Below, piece by piece: positions 1-8,159 of a stretch of 64,000 bases of DNA (position 1 is its first letter; each line of letters starts with the position of its first letter). A model generated the notes under the pieces. It did not search any database and was not told the DNA's origin. It saw only the letters and a program-made list of their open reading frames with translations. The stretch comes from Chryseobacterium camelliae (GTDB taxonomy: Bacteria; Bacteroidota; Bacteroidia; Flavobacteriales; Weeksellaceae). Made by a program: the position numbers and the translations under genes. The stretch is from assembly GCF_002770595.1 (NCBI RefSeq), contig NZ_CP022986.1, forward strand, positions 3,038,001 through 3,102,000. The letters are read 5' to 3'.

Positions 1-1
1 T

Positions 2-1807
2 TTCTGGAAGATCAGTAAAAATTCCAGCCTCTGGACCTCCGTGTCTTATCAGTTTGGAAAAGATAAGGGATCCCGCCTTGACTGGCAGAATGTACCGAAT
101 CCTTCACCGACTTATTACAGAAACCTTCCGAGCTATTACGATTCCTTAGATCCTAATGCTTCTGTAGATACACCTGACGCATCGGCAACCACTGCACAGA
201 AAGCTTATAAAGCTTCTATGGAAGCCTGGATGTCGGGCGATCCGAATGTTACCCAGATCAACTGGGATAACCTCTACAGAAGAAATATGCAGCAGCCGGC
301 AGGAAATTATTATGGACAGACCGGAAGAAGAGCGCTTTATTATCTTGTTAATGATGTAAGCGATGACAAGATCTGGAATGCAGCCACTCACTTTGTACAT
401 AATTTTAATGATAATATCAGATTCCTGCTGAATGTATCTTACCAGAACTACCGTTCTGAGCAATACCGGGAGGTGAAAGACCTTCTGGGTGCTGATTTTG
501 TGTTAAACAGAGATCCGTTTGCCGCAACGAATCAGCCTGGAAAATCAGGGCTGTTTAATGAAGGGGAGGAAAATGTAACCAAAAGAGCAGGCGACAGGAT
601 GACCTACGATTACATTTTCAGAAGACAGGAAGTAAAAGTAAATCCCGGACTGAAATTCAGCACAGGGAAGTTTGATGTTTTTGTTTCCGCGATGGCAGGA
701 TATTCCAGCTCCAACAGGGAAGGATTGTTCAAGCATTACCTGTATCTGGATTCCAAAGGACAGGGTAAAGATTATAACTTCTGGAACTATGGTCTTAAAG
801 GACAGCTGATCTATAAGCTGAACGGAAGAAACTTCTTCGTGTATAACGGAGCATACTATTCACAAGCGCCTTATTTGGAGGACCTGTTCATCAATCCAAG
901 GGTAAACGGTTCCGTAGCTCCCAATATCAAGAATATGGTAGTCAATGCCAATGACCTGAGCTATGTGATCTCCACGCCATTCCTTAAGCTAAGGCTGACA
1001 GGATATCTCGTAGACACGGAAAATGAAACATCCGTACAAAGGTTCTTTGCCGACGGGATCCAGCTGAACAACTCAGATGACCAGGGAAATCAGACCATCG
1101 TGCAGAGTGCTTTCGTAACGCAGGTGATGACGGATGTAAAGAAAAGAAATATGGGGGCTGAACTCGGTGTTGATGTTAAAGTCCTTCCTACATTATCGCT
1201 TCAGGGCCTTGCCAGTATCGGGCAATATACCTATCAGAATGATCCGGTTACGTATTTTGCTTCTGATGCCACCGGGGTATTCTCGAATGGGCTTTCTTAC
1301 CTTAATTTAGGAAAAGCATACATCAGGAACTACCGTCAGGGAGGTACGCCGCAACAGGCGTATTCTCTGGGTTTCCGGTACAATAACCCTAAATACTGGT
1401 GGGTAGGAGCCAACTGGAATTATTTTGATGACAACTACCTGGATCCTTCCGCACTGATCAGGACAGAAGGTTTTATACAGAATAATAATTCTTCCACACC
1501 CTATTACAACCTTACCGAATCCGAATTAAGAAGGGTCCTGGAGCCCAACAAGCTTCCTTCTTCTTTTTTCCTGAATGTGAATGCCGGAAAATCATGGGTG
1601 ATCGGCAAATACTATGTGCTGGTTTCAGCTACGGTAAATAATATCCTGGATAATACAAAATACATTACCGGAGGTTTTGAGCAGACCAGGAATGCCAAAT
1701 TCCCTGATTTCGTACAGGACAACGACCGGGAATTTACCCTGTTCGGACCAAAATACTGGTATACCCAGGGAAGATCTTATTTTGTGAATGTACAGTTTAG
1801 ATTTTAA
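2..1807 (+). CDS. TonB-dependent receptor, C-terminal part (gene cut by window edge)
   Basis: The reading frame is open to the left edge, so this is the 3' part of a longer gene; the plug and signal peptide lie outside. What remains is about 600 residues of aromatic-rich alternating beta strands typical of a TonB-dependent outer-membrane barrel, ending in Phe (VNVQFRF), the usual outer-membrane terminal signature. The segment around 840-900, with YNGAYYSQAPY, is a typical receptor strand. The substrate cannot be read from the sequence. A lipoprotein gene follows 32 bases downstream on the same strand and probably forms an outer-membrane pair with it. Seen: frame, barrel pattern, terminal Phe. 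Inferred: uptake function. Confidence 0.88.
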   Translation, partial: FWKISKNSSLWTSVSYQFGKDKGSRLDWQNVPNPSPTYYRNLPSYYDSLDPNASVDTPDASATTAQKAYKASMEAWMSGDPNVTQINWDNLYRRNMQQPAGNYYGQTGRRALYYLVNDVSDDKIWNAATHFVHNFNDNIRFLLNVSYQNYRSEQYREVKDLLGADFVLNRDPFAATNQPGKSGLFNEGEENVTKRAGDRMTYDYIFRRQEVKVNPGLKFSTGKFDVFVSAMAGYSSSNREGLFKHYLYLDSKGQGKDYNFWNYGLKGQLIYKLNGRNFFVYNGAYYSQAPYLEDLFINPRVNGSVAPNIKNMVVNANDLSYVISTPFLKLRLTGYLVDTENETSVQRFFADGIQLNNSDDQGNQTIVQSAFVTQVMTDVKKRNMGAELGVDVKVLPTLSLQGLASIGQYTYQNDPVTYFASDATGVFSNGLSYLNLGKAYIRNYRQGGTPQQAYSLGFRYNNPKYWWVGANWNYFDDNYLDPSALIRTEGFIQNNNSSTPYYNLTESELRRVLEPNKLPSSFFLNVNAGKSWVIGKYYVLVSATVNNILDNTKYITGGFEQTRNAKFPDFVQDNDREFTLFGPKYWYTQGRSYFVNVQFRF

Positions 1808-1839
1808 CCATAACAATCATCCTTTTAAAAATTATCATA

Positions 1840-3150
1840 ATGAATATAAAGAAATACCTAAGCCTTGTAACGGGAGTTGCCTTCGCAGCGGTTTCCATTA
1901 CCTCTTGTGTACAGAAAGATGAGTGGGAAACGCCGCCGATCAACTGCAACAATAAGTTTCCTGCCCCAACGATGACTATGGCAGCCTTTAAAGCGCAGGC
2001 GCCTTCATCAGGATACCTTCTGATCAGTACAGATCAGATCATCGATGGGTATGTAGTATCTTCGGATGAGAACGGAAACTTCTATAAAACCATTTCCTTC
2101 CAGGACAAACCTGAAAACCCTACTGTAGGGTTACAGATTGAAGTAGATAAATCCAGCAACTATGCAGATTTTCCTGTAGGAGCCCATATCAGGATCAATG
2201 CAAACGGATTGAGAATCGGGACAGACAGAGGCGTAGTGAAAATTGGCGCTGTAGATCCTACGTATGCTATCGGAAGAATTCCTGCAGCATTGGTGAGCCG
2301 CTATATTGCAGGAGTTTGTAATGGGAACGGGCTTGATGTAGCCACGATAAAACCTGTTGAGCTGGCTAACCTTAAGCTTGCCCAGGATGAAAAATACCTG
2401 AACATGCTGGTAAAAGTACCGAATGTACAGTTCTCAGCCGGAGAACTGGGTAAAAAATACATAGATTATCAGGCGGGTGCAGGAGTGGATACCGACAGGA
2501 GTATTGTAGACCAGTCCGGGAACGCTACCATCATCAGGAATTCAGGATTCTCAACGTTCGGTGCCACTCAGCTTCCTGATGGTAAAGGAGACCTTACTTT
2601 TGTAGTCAGCCGCTACAACAGCAACTGGCAGATGCTGATCAGGAGCACCAATGATGTTCAGTTTACGGGAAAAAGATTCTTCTTTGAAGGATTTGACGGA
2701 AATCTTACGGACAACTGGATCCCGGTAAGTGTTACCGGAGCTCAGATCTGGAATATCCAGCAGTTCGGAAATCCGAAGCCTTGTGCGGTAATGAATGGTT
2801 TTGCGGGGTCAAATAATGCCAATGAAGACTGGCTGATCTCCAAGCCGATCTCATTACAGGGCTTTACATCGGCATCTTTATCATTTGAGACGGATGTACG
2901 CTATGCCGGAAATCCTCTTGAAGTATATGTGACGGAGAATTATACCGGAAACCCGGCAACCACCACCTGGGTTCAGCTTTCAGGGGTTCTGGATACCAAT
3001 TCCGGAGCATTCAATACCTGGACAAATTCCGGGAACATCAGCCTGAATGCTTTTGTGAATAAAAATGTACAGGTCGCCTTTAAATATACGTCTACCACAG
3101 CAGCTGCCGCTACCTGGGAGCTTGATAATGTAAAAGTGGCAGGAAACTAA
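1840..3150 (+). CDS. DUF5689 / choice-of-anchor J lipoprotein
   Basis: 436 residues. The N-terminus has a lysine-containing start, a hydrophobic stretch and a lipobox ending in Cys23 (SITSC), so the mature protein should be a lipoprotein. Residues about 55-275 resemble DUF5689 (IIDGYVVSSDENGNFYKTI). Residues about 280-436 resemble a choice-of-anchor J beta-sandwich (FFFEGFDG near the start, DWLISKPISL, and WELDNVKV at the end). It follows the TonB receptor gene by 32 bases, so the two are probably cotranscribed; such receptor-lipoprotein pairs in Bacteroidota often act together at the outer membrane. The ligand is unknown. A hairpin terminator follows the stop. Confidence 0.85.
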   Translation: MNIKKYLSLVTGVAFAAVSITSCVQKDEWETPPINCNNKFPAPTMTMAAFKAQAPSSGYLLISTDQIIDGYVVSSDENGNFYKTISFQDKPENPTVGLQIEVDKSSNYADFPVGAHIRINANGLRIGTDRGVVKIGAVDPTYAIGRIPAALVSRYIAGVCNGNGLDVATIKPVELANLKLAQDEKYLNMLVKVPNVQFSAGELGKKYIDYQAGAGVDTDRSIVDQSGNATIIRNSGFSTFGATQLPDGKGDLTFVVSRYNSNWQMLIRSTNDVQFTGKRFFFEGFDGNLTDNWIPVSVTGAQIWNIQQFGNPKPCAVMNGFAGSNNANEDWLISKPISLQGFTSASLSFETDVRYAGNPLEVYVTENYTGNPATTTWVQLSGVLDTNSGAFNTWTNSGNISLNAFVNKNVQVAFKYTSTTAAAATWELDNVKVAGN

Positions 3151-3177
3151 TTTAAACTCTGTTTTATGATGATACAA

Positions 3178-3204
3178 AGAACCGCTCATGGCGGTTCTTT
3201 TTTA
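3178..3204 (+). terminator. Rho-independent terminator after the receptor-lipoprotein pair
   Basis: Stem AGAACCGC (3178-3185) pairs with GCGGTTCT (3191-3198) around a 5-base loop and is followed by a T run. It lies 27 bases after the lipoprotein stop codon. Confidence 0.85.
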
Positions 3205-3329
3205 TTATCTGGAAGTATTATTTCTCATTCTAAATGACATGTCGATCAATTGACACCGTAGATTGATGCATCTATAAGCTGATCAATCTTTTATAATTAA
3301 AGCTAACCCTTAATGGGCTTTTGAGCAAG

Positions 3330-3359
3330 TAAAAACCACTGCAATGGTATTGCAGTGGC
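3330..3359 (-). terminator. Hairpin terminator for the reverse-strand DUF6702-like gene
   Basis: Perfect 10-bp stem CCACTGCAAT (3336-3345) / ATTGCAGTGG (3349-3358) with a 3-base loop. On the reverse strand it is followed by TTTTT, so it would end the transcript of the gene at 3386-3856. Confidence 0.75.
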
Positions 3360-3385
3360 CTTTTATGATTCAAAATTAAACTTTT

Positions 3386-3856
3386 TTAAAAAGATACTTC
3401 ATTCACTTCTTTACCGCGCTGAAAATTCATGGTCTTCTGGCTTCCTTTATAAGCAATATTCACCAGATTGATCTGTTTGGGAAAAGCGCTTAACAGTATC
3501 GTATTCTTAATCTTTAGGGTACTGATATCTGAAACACCTCCGGCTTCAAAATACACCCATACCGTTTCTCCGCTTACCTGACTTCCTGTGAAAGTAATGG
3601 TTTTTGGAGCACCGTTAACGTAGACATCAAAATTGTTGTTGACATATTTTTTGACTTCCGCTTCAAATCCCGCAGTATTAGGATTGATTTTTATGGCGTC
3701 TGAAATATGGCTCGTATTCATTTTTGTAGTGAATTTCAACGTCCTGCTGCCTTCTACATAATCCACTTTAGTCATTGAAGAGAAGAAGTCGACTCCGACG
3801 AAACTCATCAATATAAAAAGTGTTAAAACCCCCGAAATACAAAAAAAATTTTTCAT
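3386..3856 (-). CDS. Small secreted/membrane protein, DUF6702-like
   Basis: About 156 residues from the ATG at 3856 (MKNFFCISG); a start eight codons earlier would place extra charged residues before the hydrophobic segment, so the later ATG is preferred. Residues 1-22 form a hydrophobic signal or anchor. The rest is an alternating beta pattern (KVDYVEGSRTLKFTTKM, then DVYVNGAPKTITF, VWVYFEAGG) that resembles DUF6702, a Bacteroidota family of unknown function. The last part is basic (RGKEVNEVSF). It stands alone between two terminators or gaps, so its role cannot be inferred from neighbours. The family call is from memory of the pattern and is moderate. Confidence 0.65.
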   Translation of the reverse strand: MKNFFCISGVLTLFILMSFVGVDFFSSMTKVDYVEGSRTLKFTTKMNTSHISDAIKINPNTAGFEAEVKKYVNNNFDVYVNGAPKTITFTGSQVSGETVWVYFEAGGVSDISTLKIKNTILLSAFPKQINLVNIAYKGSQKTMNFQRGKEVNEVSF

Positions 3857-3914
3857 TCTGATTAATAGATTTACAATCATGCTTGCTGGTTATAATTCAC
3901 AAATAATGTGCCAA

Positions 3915-4664
3915 TTAAAAGTTAACATTTACCGAGTATTTGTCGTAAAATGCCTTCACGTGGGCTACTGCTTCATCTGCAGAATCCACCACCCTGTACA
4001 GGTCCAGATCGCCCTCTGAGATCATTCCGTCATTGAGCAAAGTAGTCTTGAACCAATCCAGGATCCCGTTCCAGAATTGCGACCCTACGAGGACAATCGG
4101 GAACTTACCGATCTTATTGGTCTGGATCAGGGTCAAAGCTTCCGTAAATTCATCCAGCGTGCCGAACCCTCCCGGCATAACGATAAATCCCTGGGAATAT
4201 TTTACGAACATCACTTTGCGTACGAAAAAGTAATCGAAGTTCATGGAGTAGGATTTATTGATGTACGGATTGAAATGCTGCTCAAAAGGAAGGTCGATAT
4301 TCAGTCCGATGGATTTTCCCTGGGCATTGAAGGCTCCTTTGTTTCCCGCTTCCATAATCCCTGGACCGCCTCCGGTAATAATCCCGAAACCTATTTTGGT
4401 GATTTTCTCGGCGATTTCCACAGCCATTTCATAGTATTTGCTGCCGGGCTGAAGCCTTGCGGATCCGAAAATAGACACGCACGGACCAATTTTAGCCAGC
4501 TTTTCATACCCGTCTACAAATTCGGCCATCACCTTGAATACCATCCAGCTGTCCTTGGCGATGGTTTCATCCCAGGTTTTCTGTCTGAAGCTGTTGTGCA
4601 GTCTTGTTTCGTTGTTATCCAGTTCAGGATTAATCAGGCTCTCGTCTCTTCCATTAGTATTCAT
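3915..4664 (-). CDS. LOG-family (TIGR00730) nucleotide phosphoribohydrolase
   Basis: 249 residues with a Rossmann-like fold. The two family motifs are clear: GGGPGIMEAGNKGA near residue 97 and PGGFGTLDEFTEAL near residue 163, the latter carrying the conserved PGGxGTxxE. Characterised members hydrolyse nucleoside 5'-monophosphates to base plus ribose 5-phosphate (cytokinin-activating LOG, or AMP/CMP nucleosidase-like), in the cytoplasm. The N-terminal extension of about 55 residues, charged and partly helical, fits the longer bacterial subgroup. It starts 9 bases after the MurU-like gene and is probably the last gene of that operon. The true substrate is not determined here. Confidence 0.9.
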   Translation of the reverse strand: MNTNGRDESLINPELDNNETRLHNSFRQKTWDETIAKDSWMVFKVMAEFVDGYEKLAKIGPCVSIFGSARLQPGSKYYEMAVEIAEKITKIGFGIITGGGPGIMEAGNKGAFNAQGKSIGLNIDLPFEQHFNPYINKSYSMNFDYFFVRKVMFVKYSQGFIVMPGGFGTLDEFTEALTLIQTNKIGKFPIVLVGSQFWNGILDWFKTTLLNDGMISEGDLDLYRVVDSADEAVAHVKAFYDKYSVNVNF

Positions 4665-4673
4665 TGCGGTCTG

Positions 4674-5387
4674 TTATTTAAAATATTTTTCAGCTGCCGT
4701 TACGGATTCGGGTCTTCCTACATCTACCAGGATACTGTCATGGATAAATCCATGAATATGCTCCGTATGCATCAGATCCAGGTATTCTTCCATAATGGAG
4801 AATTTTCCTGTCCTTTTTATTTTATTGAAAATAACCGGATTGATACAGTGGACCCCGCTGAAAGCCAGCGGCTTGAAGCCTTTATTGAACTCAGCAAGCC
4901 TCTGTTCTCCGGTCTGCACATTGAGCCAGCCCCGTAAAACCAGTTCTTCATTAAAAAGCAGCTTTCTCGAACTTTCACGGTCCGAGACTGCTAAAGTAGC
5001 AAAATCTTTTATTTTTTTATGGTAATCAACCAGTAAATTGATATTGAGGTCGGTAAGGATATCAGCATTCATAATCAGGAAGTCTTCTCCATGATCCAGG
5101 AAACTTCTTGCGAATACCAGACCTCCGCCGGTTTCCAGCAGCTCTTCTGATTCATCCGAAATCTCTATCCGGCATCCGAAGTCATCATTTTCTTTAAGGA
5201 ATTCCACGATCTGGCTCCCGAAATGATGGACATTGATGACAAAATCACTGATCCCGAATCCCTTCAGGTAACGGATGTTCCGCTCCAGCAGCGGGATGCC
5301 GTTAACTTTGGCCAGTGCCTTCGGGTGGTGATCTGTAAAAGGCTTAAGACGGGTTCCTTTTCCGGCTGCAAAAATAAGTGCTTTCAT
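4674..5387 (-). CDS. MurU-like sugar-1-phosphate nucleotidyltransferase
   Basis: 237 residues, a single nucleotidyltransferase domain. The nucleotide-binding signature is at residues 7-25 (AAGKGTRLKPFTDHHPKAL), with a metal-binding Asp in MNADIL and a late Asp in ILVDVGRPES. Length without a beta-helix domain matches MurU-type MurNAc-1-phosphate uridylyltransferases more than GlmU. In Pseudomonas MurU works after the kinase AmgK in peptidoglycan sugar recycling, and an AmgK-like kinase is encoded two genes upstream here, which supports the same role. A mannose- or glucose-1-phosphate substrate is the main alternative. Confidence 0.82.
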   Translation of the reverse strand: MKALIFAAGKGTRLKPFTDHHPKALAKVNGIPLLERNIRYLKGFGISDFVINVHHFGSQIVEFLKENDDFGCRIEISDESEELLETGGGLVFARSFLDHGEDFLIMNADILTDLNINLLVDYHKKIKDFATLAVSDRESSRKLLFNEELVLRGWLNVQTGEQRLAEFNKGFKPLAFSGVHCINPVIFNKIKRTGKFSIMEEYLDLMHTEHIHGFIHDSILVDVGRPESVTAAEKYFK

Positions 5388-5412
5388 TATTTATAATTGA
5401 TGAGTGATAAGC

Positions 5413-5464
5413 GATGATTGATAGTATAGAATGTTTAATGATCATTTATAAATTATCAATCATC
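5413..5464. repeat. Inverted repeat in the rapZ-like/murU-like gap
   Basis: GATGATTGATA (5413-5423) and its exact reverse complement TATCAATCATC (5454-5464) flank 30 bases. The same GATTGATGA wording forms a heptamer array at 40939-40973, so this is probably an intergenic repeat remnant and not a terminator, as no T run follows. Confidence 0.45.
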
Positions 5465-5466
5465 TA

Positions 5467-5874
5467 TTATGAATTCAGCTGGTGCTGTTCATCATGGTGC
5501 AGGCTGATTTCCGTCCCTTCAGGATACTTTTCCCGTACAAATTCAGCTATTTTCAAAGCGCAGTATACGGATCTGTGCTGTCCCCCGGTGCATCCGAAAT
5601 TGATCTGCAGGTTTTCAAATCCTCTTTCCAGGTAATTATCAATATTGATGGAAATGATATTCTTGATGAGGTCGAGGAATTTCGGCATGTCAGTCTGGGT
5701 TTCCAGGAATTCCTGTACGCCGGGATCATTTCCGGTAAGGCTTTTATATTCTTCAATCCTTCCGGGATTAAGGATGCCGCGGCAGTCAAAAGTAAATCCG
5801 CCTCCGTTTCCGGTAGTGTCTTTTGGAATGCCTCCTTTTTTATAGGAAAAACTGTGGATGTCTATATGTAGCAT
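5467..5874 (-). CDS. Stand-alone RapZ C-terminal-domain protein
   Basis: 135 residues. The whole protein matches the C-terminal half of RapZ/YvcJ: FSYKKGG at 9-15, FTFDCRGILNPGR at 27-39, a central helix, and the signature GCTGGQHRSV at 94-103. The N-terminal P-loop kinase-like half of RapZ is absent. In E. coli this C-terminal domain binds glucosamine 6-phosphate and small RNAs. Here it sits between an AmgK-like kinase and a MurU-like transferase, so a sensing or enzymatic role in amino-sugar metabolism is plausible, though inferred. Length is normal for the short Bacteroidota version. Confidence 0.85.
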   Translation of the reverse strand: MLHIDIHSFSYKKGGIPKDTTGNGGGFTFDCRGILNPGRIEEYKSLTGNDPGVQEFLETQTDMPKFLDLIKNIISINIDNYLERGFENLQINFGCTGGQHRSVYCALKIAEFVREKYPEGTEISLHHDEQHQLNS

Positions 5875-5916
5875 AAATATGGGTTTTAAATGAGTGGATG
5901 ATCTCTGATCTCCGGA

Positions 5917-6936
5917 TCATGGATTCAGAATTTTGTTGATCTTTAATTGGGTTTCCTGTGTATTAAGTTGCTGTATCACGTTGCTCAGTTCCGGGAAGTC
6001 CGTCATGCCCTTCCAGGAATCTGCAAATTCTGAGATATTGTCTATTCCTTTTTCCAGGCTTGAAATAAAATGCGGCTTTCGCTGAATAAGCCCCCTGAAT
6101 CCATAAGCTCCCAGAACCTGAAGGAACCGCATCATTTTAACGGGCTCTGCCGATTTTTTTAGTTGATTTCGGGTTTCCTCACTGTCAGAGAGTTGAATGT
6201 AAAATTCCAGCATTTCATTTTTGAATTCCTTCGGGAAGCTGGCCTTAGCCTGAAAGAGGAAAGAGATCACATCATACATGAGCGGGCCTTTCATGGCAGA
6301 CTGGTAATCGATGAACGATACTTCATTGCGGTCATTGACCATGATGTTTCTCGACTGGAAATCACGGATCATCATTCCTTGCGGCTGAAGGCTTTCGATA
6401 AGCCCGGCAATGGCTTTGAATTCTTTCAGCAGGGTAGACTTGTGGTATTCCAGTTCCAGGACATCGGCAATAAAATTCTTAAAATAATACAGGTCATGGA
6501 TAACGGGAAGTTCATCATAGCTTTCATATTCGAAAGTCCTGCTGAAGTCAATCTTATCCATGGTATGGCTCTGGAGCCTGAACAGTTTTTCAAGCGTCTG
6601 TTGTACCAGTCCTTTTACTTCAGCTGACAGTCCCTGCGTTGCAATGATGTCAGAGAGCGTTTTGCTGCCCAGGAATTCCTGGATGTACATTTTACGGTCT
6701 TCAGAAATGGCAATGATCTTTGGCGTATTGAGTTCCAGTGACGAAAAAACTTCTGAATAATACAGGAAGCTTTCATTTTCCTGAAGATTGGTATTGTAGG
6801 TGATGATATAGGAAATGCCATCCGCTTTCGCCAGGAAATTAATCCTCGCCGAACCGCTTTGAGCCAGGGTGACGAACTCAGAAGATTTTTTATCCAGATA
6901 ATTTTCAAAAAATCGTTTTGCGTTTTCGGAAGTCAT
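5917..6936 (-). CDS. AmgK-like phosphotransferase (APH family)
   Basis: 339 residues from the ATG at 6936; an upstream in-frame TTG at 6948 lies within the promoter box and is rejected. It has the aminoglycoside-phosphotransferase/choline-kinase fold: a small N-lobe, then IRDFQSRNIM at about 190-199 with the catalytic Asp and Asn, and FIDYQSA at about 208-214 with the metal-binding Asp. AmgK phosphorylates the anomeric carbon of MurNAc and GlcNAc. Paired with the MurU-like gene downstream, this suggests peptidoglycan-sugar salvage to a UDP-sugar. First gene of a four-gene reverse operon that diverges from xrtF. Confidence 0.82.
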   Translation of the reverse strand: MTSENAKRFFENYLDKKSSEFVTLAQSGSARINFLAKADGISYIITYNTNLQENESFLYYSEVFSSLELNTPKIIAISEDRKMYIQEFLGSKTLSDIIATQGLSAEVKGLVQQTLEKLFRLQSHTMDKIDFSRTFEYESYDELPVIHDLYYFKNFIADVLELEYHKSTLLKEFKAIAGLIESLQPQGMMIRDFQSRNIMVNDRNEVSFIDYQSAMKGPLMYDVISFLFQAKASFPKEFKNEMLEFYIQLSDSEETRNQLKKSAEPVKMMRFLQVLGAYGFRGLIQRKPHFISSLEKGIDNISEFADSWKGMTDFPELSNVIQQLNTQETQLKINKILNP

Positions 6937-6945
6937 AATACGGAG

Positions 6946-6953
6946 CAAATATA
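6946..6953 (-). promoter_or_regulatory. -7 box (TATATTTG) for the AmgK-like operon
   Basis: Reverse-strand TATATTTG fits the Bacteroidota -7 consensus TAnnTTTG and ends 9 bases before the start codon, so the 5' leader would be only a few bases. No well-spaced TTG -33 element is seen. Confidence 0.5.
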
Positions 6954-6973
6954 CTAATTTGCAGACGAATTTC

Positions 6974-6981
6974 TATCTTTG
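6974..6981 (+). promoter_or_regulatory. -7 box (TATCTTTG) four bases before xrtF
   Basis: TATCTTTG fits TAnnTTTG and ends 4 bases before the xrtF ATG at 6986. With transcription starting a few bases after this box, the mRNA would be leaderless or nearly so. This also argues against the upstream TTG at 6959 as the start. Confidence 0.55.
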
Positions 6982-6985
6982 CAGC

Positions 6986-7516
6986 ATGTTAAAGGATTTC
7001 AGGCCGGTTTTAGGTATCTTATTGCGTTTCATCATCATTTACGTGCTGCTGCTGCTGGCGTACCAGCTGTATCTGAACTCTTTTGCCGGTTCCGGACTCG
7101 ATCCTTTCTCAAGGGTGATGGCCGGCCAGGTCATGCATATCCAGAATGCACTGGATTACCCGACTCAGCTGTATGATGATATAAAAGGGGAGCAGGTGTG
7201 GTTTTATGTTCAGAAAGAATATACTTCCAGGATGGTGGAAGGATGCAACGCCATTTCCGTGATGATCCTTTTCGTTGCGTTTGTATTTGCTTTTTATAAA
7301 GGGGTAAAAACATTGGCCTTCATTTTTGCCGGGCTTGTAGCTTTGTATATCATGAACCTGTTGAGGATTGTAGGGCTGAATATCGTTGTTATCGATCATA
7401 AAGAATACAGCAAGGCCGCCCATGATTTTATTTTTCCGGCTGTGATTTACGGAACGGTAGTCGTACTCTGGCTGGTCTGGATTAAATTTTTTGCGCTTAA
7501 AAATGAAAATTCTTAA
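6986..7516 (+). CDS. xrtF: Exosortase family protein XrtF
   Basis: 176 residues with about five hydrophobic segments. The exosortase/archaeosortase catalytic triad is visible: Cys87 in EGCNAISV, Arg127 in NLLRIVGLN and His146 in AAHDFIFP. These membrane enzymes are thought to process and attach proteins that carry a C-terminal sorting tail. The short length without extra domains fits the flavobacterial XrtF group. The downstream partner overlaps by 14 bases, so translation is probably coupled. No obvious substrate with a PEP-CTERM-like tail is encoded in the window. The start at 6986 follows a -7 box. Confidence 0.9.
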   Translation: MLKDFRPVLGILLRFIIIYVLLLLAYQLYLNSFAGSGLDPFSRVMAGQVMHIQNALDYPTQLYDDIKGEQVWFYVQKEYTSRMVEGCNAISVMILFVAFVFAFYKGVKTLAFIFAGLVALYIMNLLRIVGLNIVVIDHKEYSKAAHDFIFPAVIYGTVVVLWLVWIKFFALKNENS

Positions 7517-7940
7517 CTGGCTATTTGTAGGATTGGGAATTCTGGGGCTGATCGGCGTGAGGATGATGGAAGATCGAATCTTTTATGATCCTTTTCTGAC
7601 CTATTTTCATGAAGCCAGCAAACAGGTCGCCTTCCCCGCCTTTGACTGGGGTAAATTAATCCTCAGCCACCTTTTCAGGTTTATTCTGAATCTCATCTTT
7701 TCCTGCCTCATCATCTATTTCTGGTTCAGGAATAAACAATGGATGCTTCAGGGCGGCGTTTTAATGATGATCATCTTTGCCATTACCTTCCCGATTTATT
7801 TATACTGCATCTACGACCGTTTTGAAACCGGTTACCTTTTCTCTTTCTATATGAGGAGGTTTGTGATCCAGCCTCTGATCCTGCTGCTTCTTATTCCGAT
7901 GTTTTATTACCGGAAAAGCTTATCGGAAAGAAATCCGTAA
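7503..7940 (+). CDS. Exosortase F-associated membrane protein
   Basis: 145 residues from the ATG at 7503, inside the end of xrtF. About four hydrophobic segments (LFVGLGILGLIGV, FRFILNLIFSCLIIYF, LMMIIFAITFPIYLYC, LILLLLIPMFYY) with a conserved-looking loop (EDRIFYDPFLTYFHE) between the first two. Small hydrophobic proteins of this kind are regularly encoded beside XrtF in flavobacteria; their job is unknown but probably supports the sortase in the inner membrane. Assignment rests mainly on position plus the RIFYDPF region. Confidence 0.82.
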   Translation: MKILNWLFVGLGILGLIGVRMMEDRIFYDPFLTYFHEASKQVAFPAFDWGKLILSHLFRFILNLIFSCLIIYFWFRNKQWMLQGGVLMMIIFAITFPIYLYCIYDRFETGYLFSFYMRRFVIQPLILLLLIPMFYYRKSLSERNP

Positions 7941-8123
7941 AAGAAATCCTGACCCACATCGTAAAAAATATTCTCTTATAAAAACAGATCTGTTTATAAT
8001 ACTTAATTAAATCAGGGTATTTTTGTAATGTTTTGAATTGCAGGTGTTTGTTTTGCTTGAATGTTGGATTAACGCCACAAAATTTGTTGTATTTTCACAA
8101 CAGATATCATGGTTTTTAATTCT

Positions 8124-8131
8124 TAAGTTTG
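8124..8131 (+). promoter_or_regulatory. Possible -7 box (TAAGTTTG) for the 71-residue peptide gene
   Basis: TAAGTTTG fits TAnnTTTG and ends 28 bases before the ATG at 8160. No TTG at a good spacing upstream. The rest of 7941-8159 is AT-rich and shows no other gene. Confidence 0.4.
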
Positions 8132-8159
8132 TGATGTTAACAATTAAAAAAAACAAAAT

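Noticed and set aside
4077..4937. Forward open frame of 286 codons
   Set aside because: It lies antisense to the LOG and MurU-like genes, has no family motif, and its frame follows from codon bias in the real reverse-strand genes.
6959..6985. Upstream TTG start for xrtF
   Set aside because: It lies within and before the -7 box TATCTTTG, whereas the ATG at 6986 gives the normal exosortase beginning.
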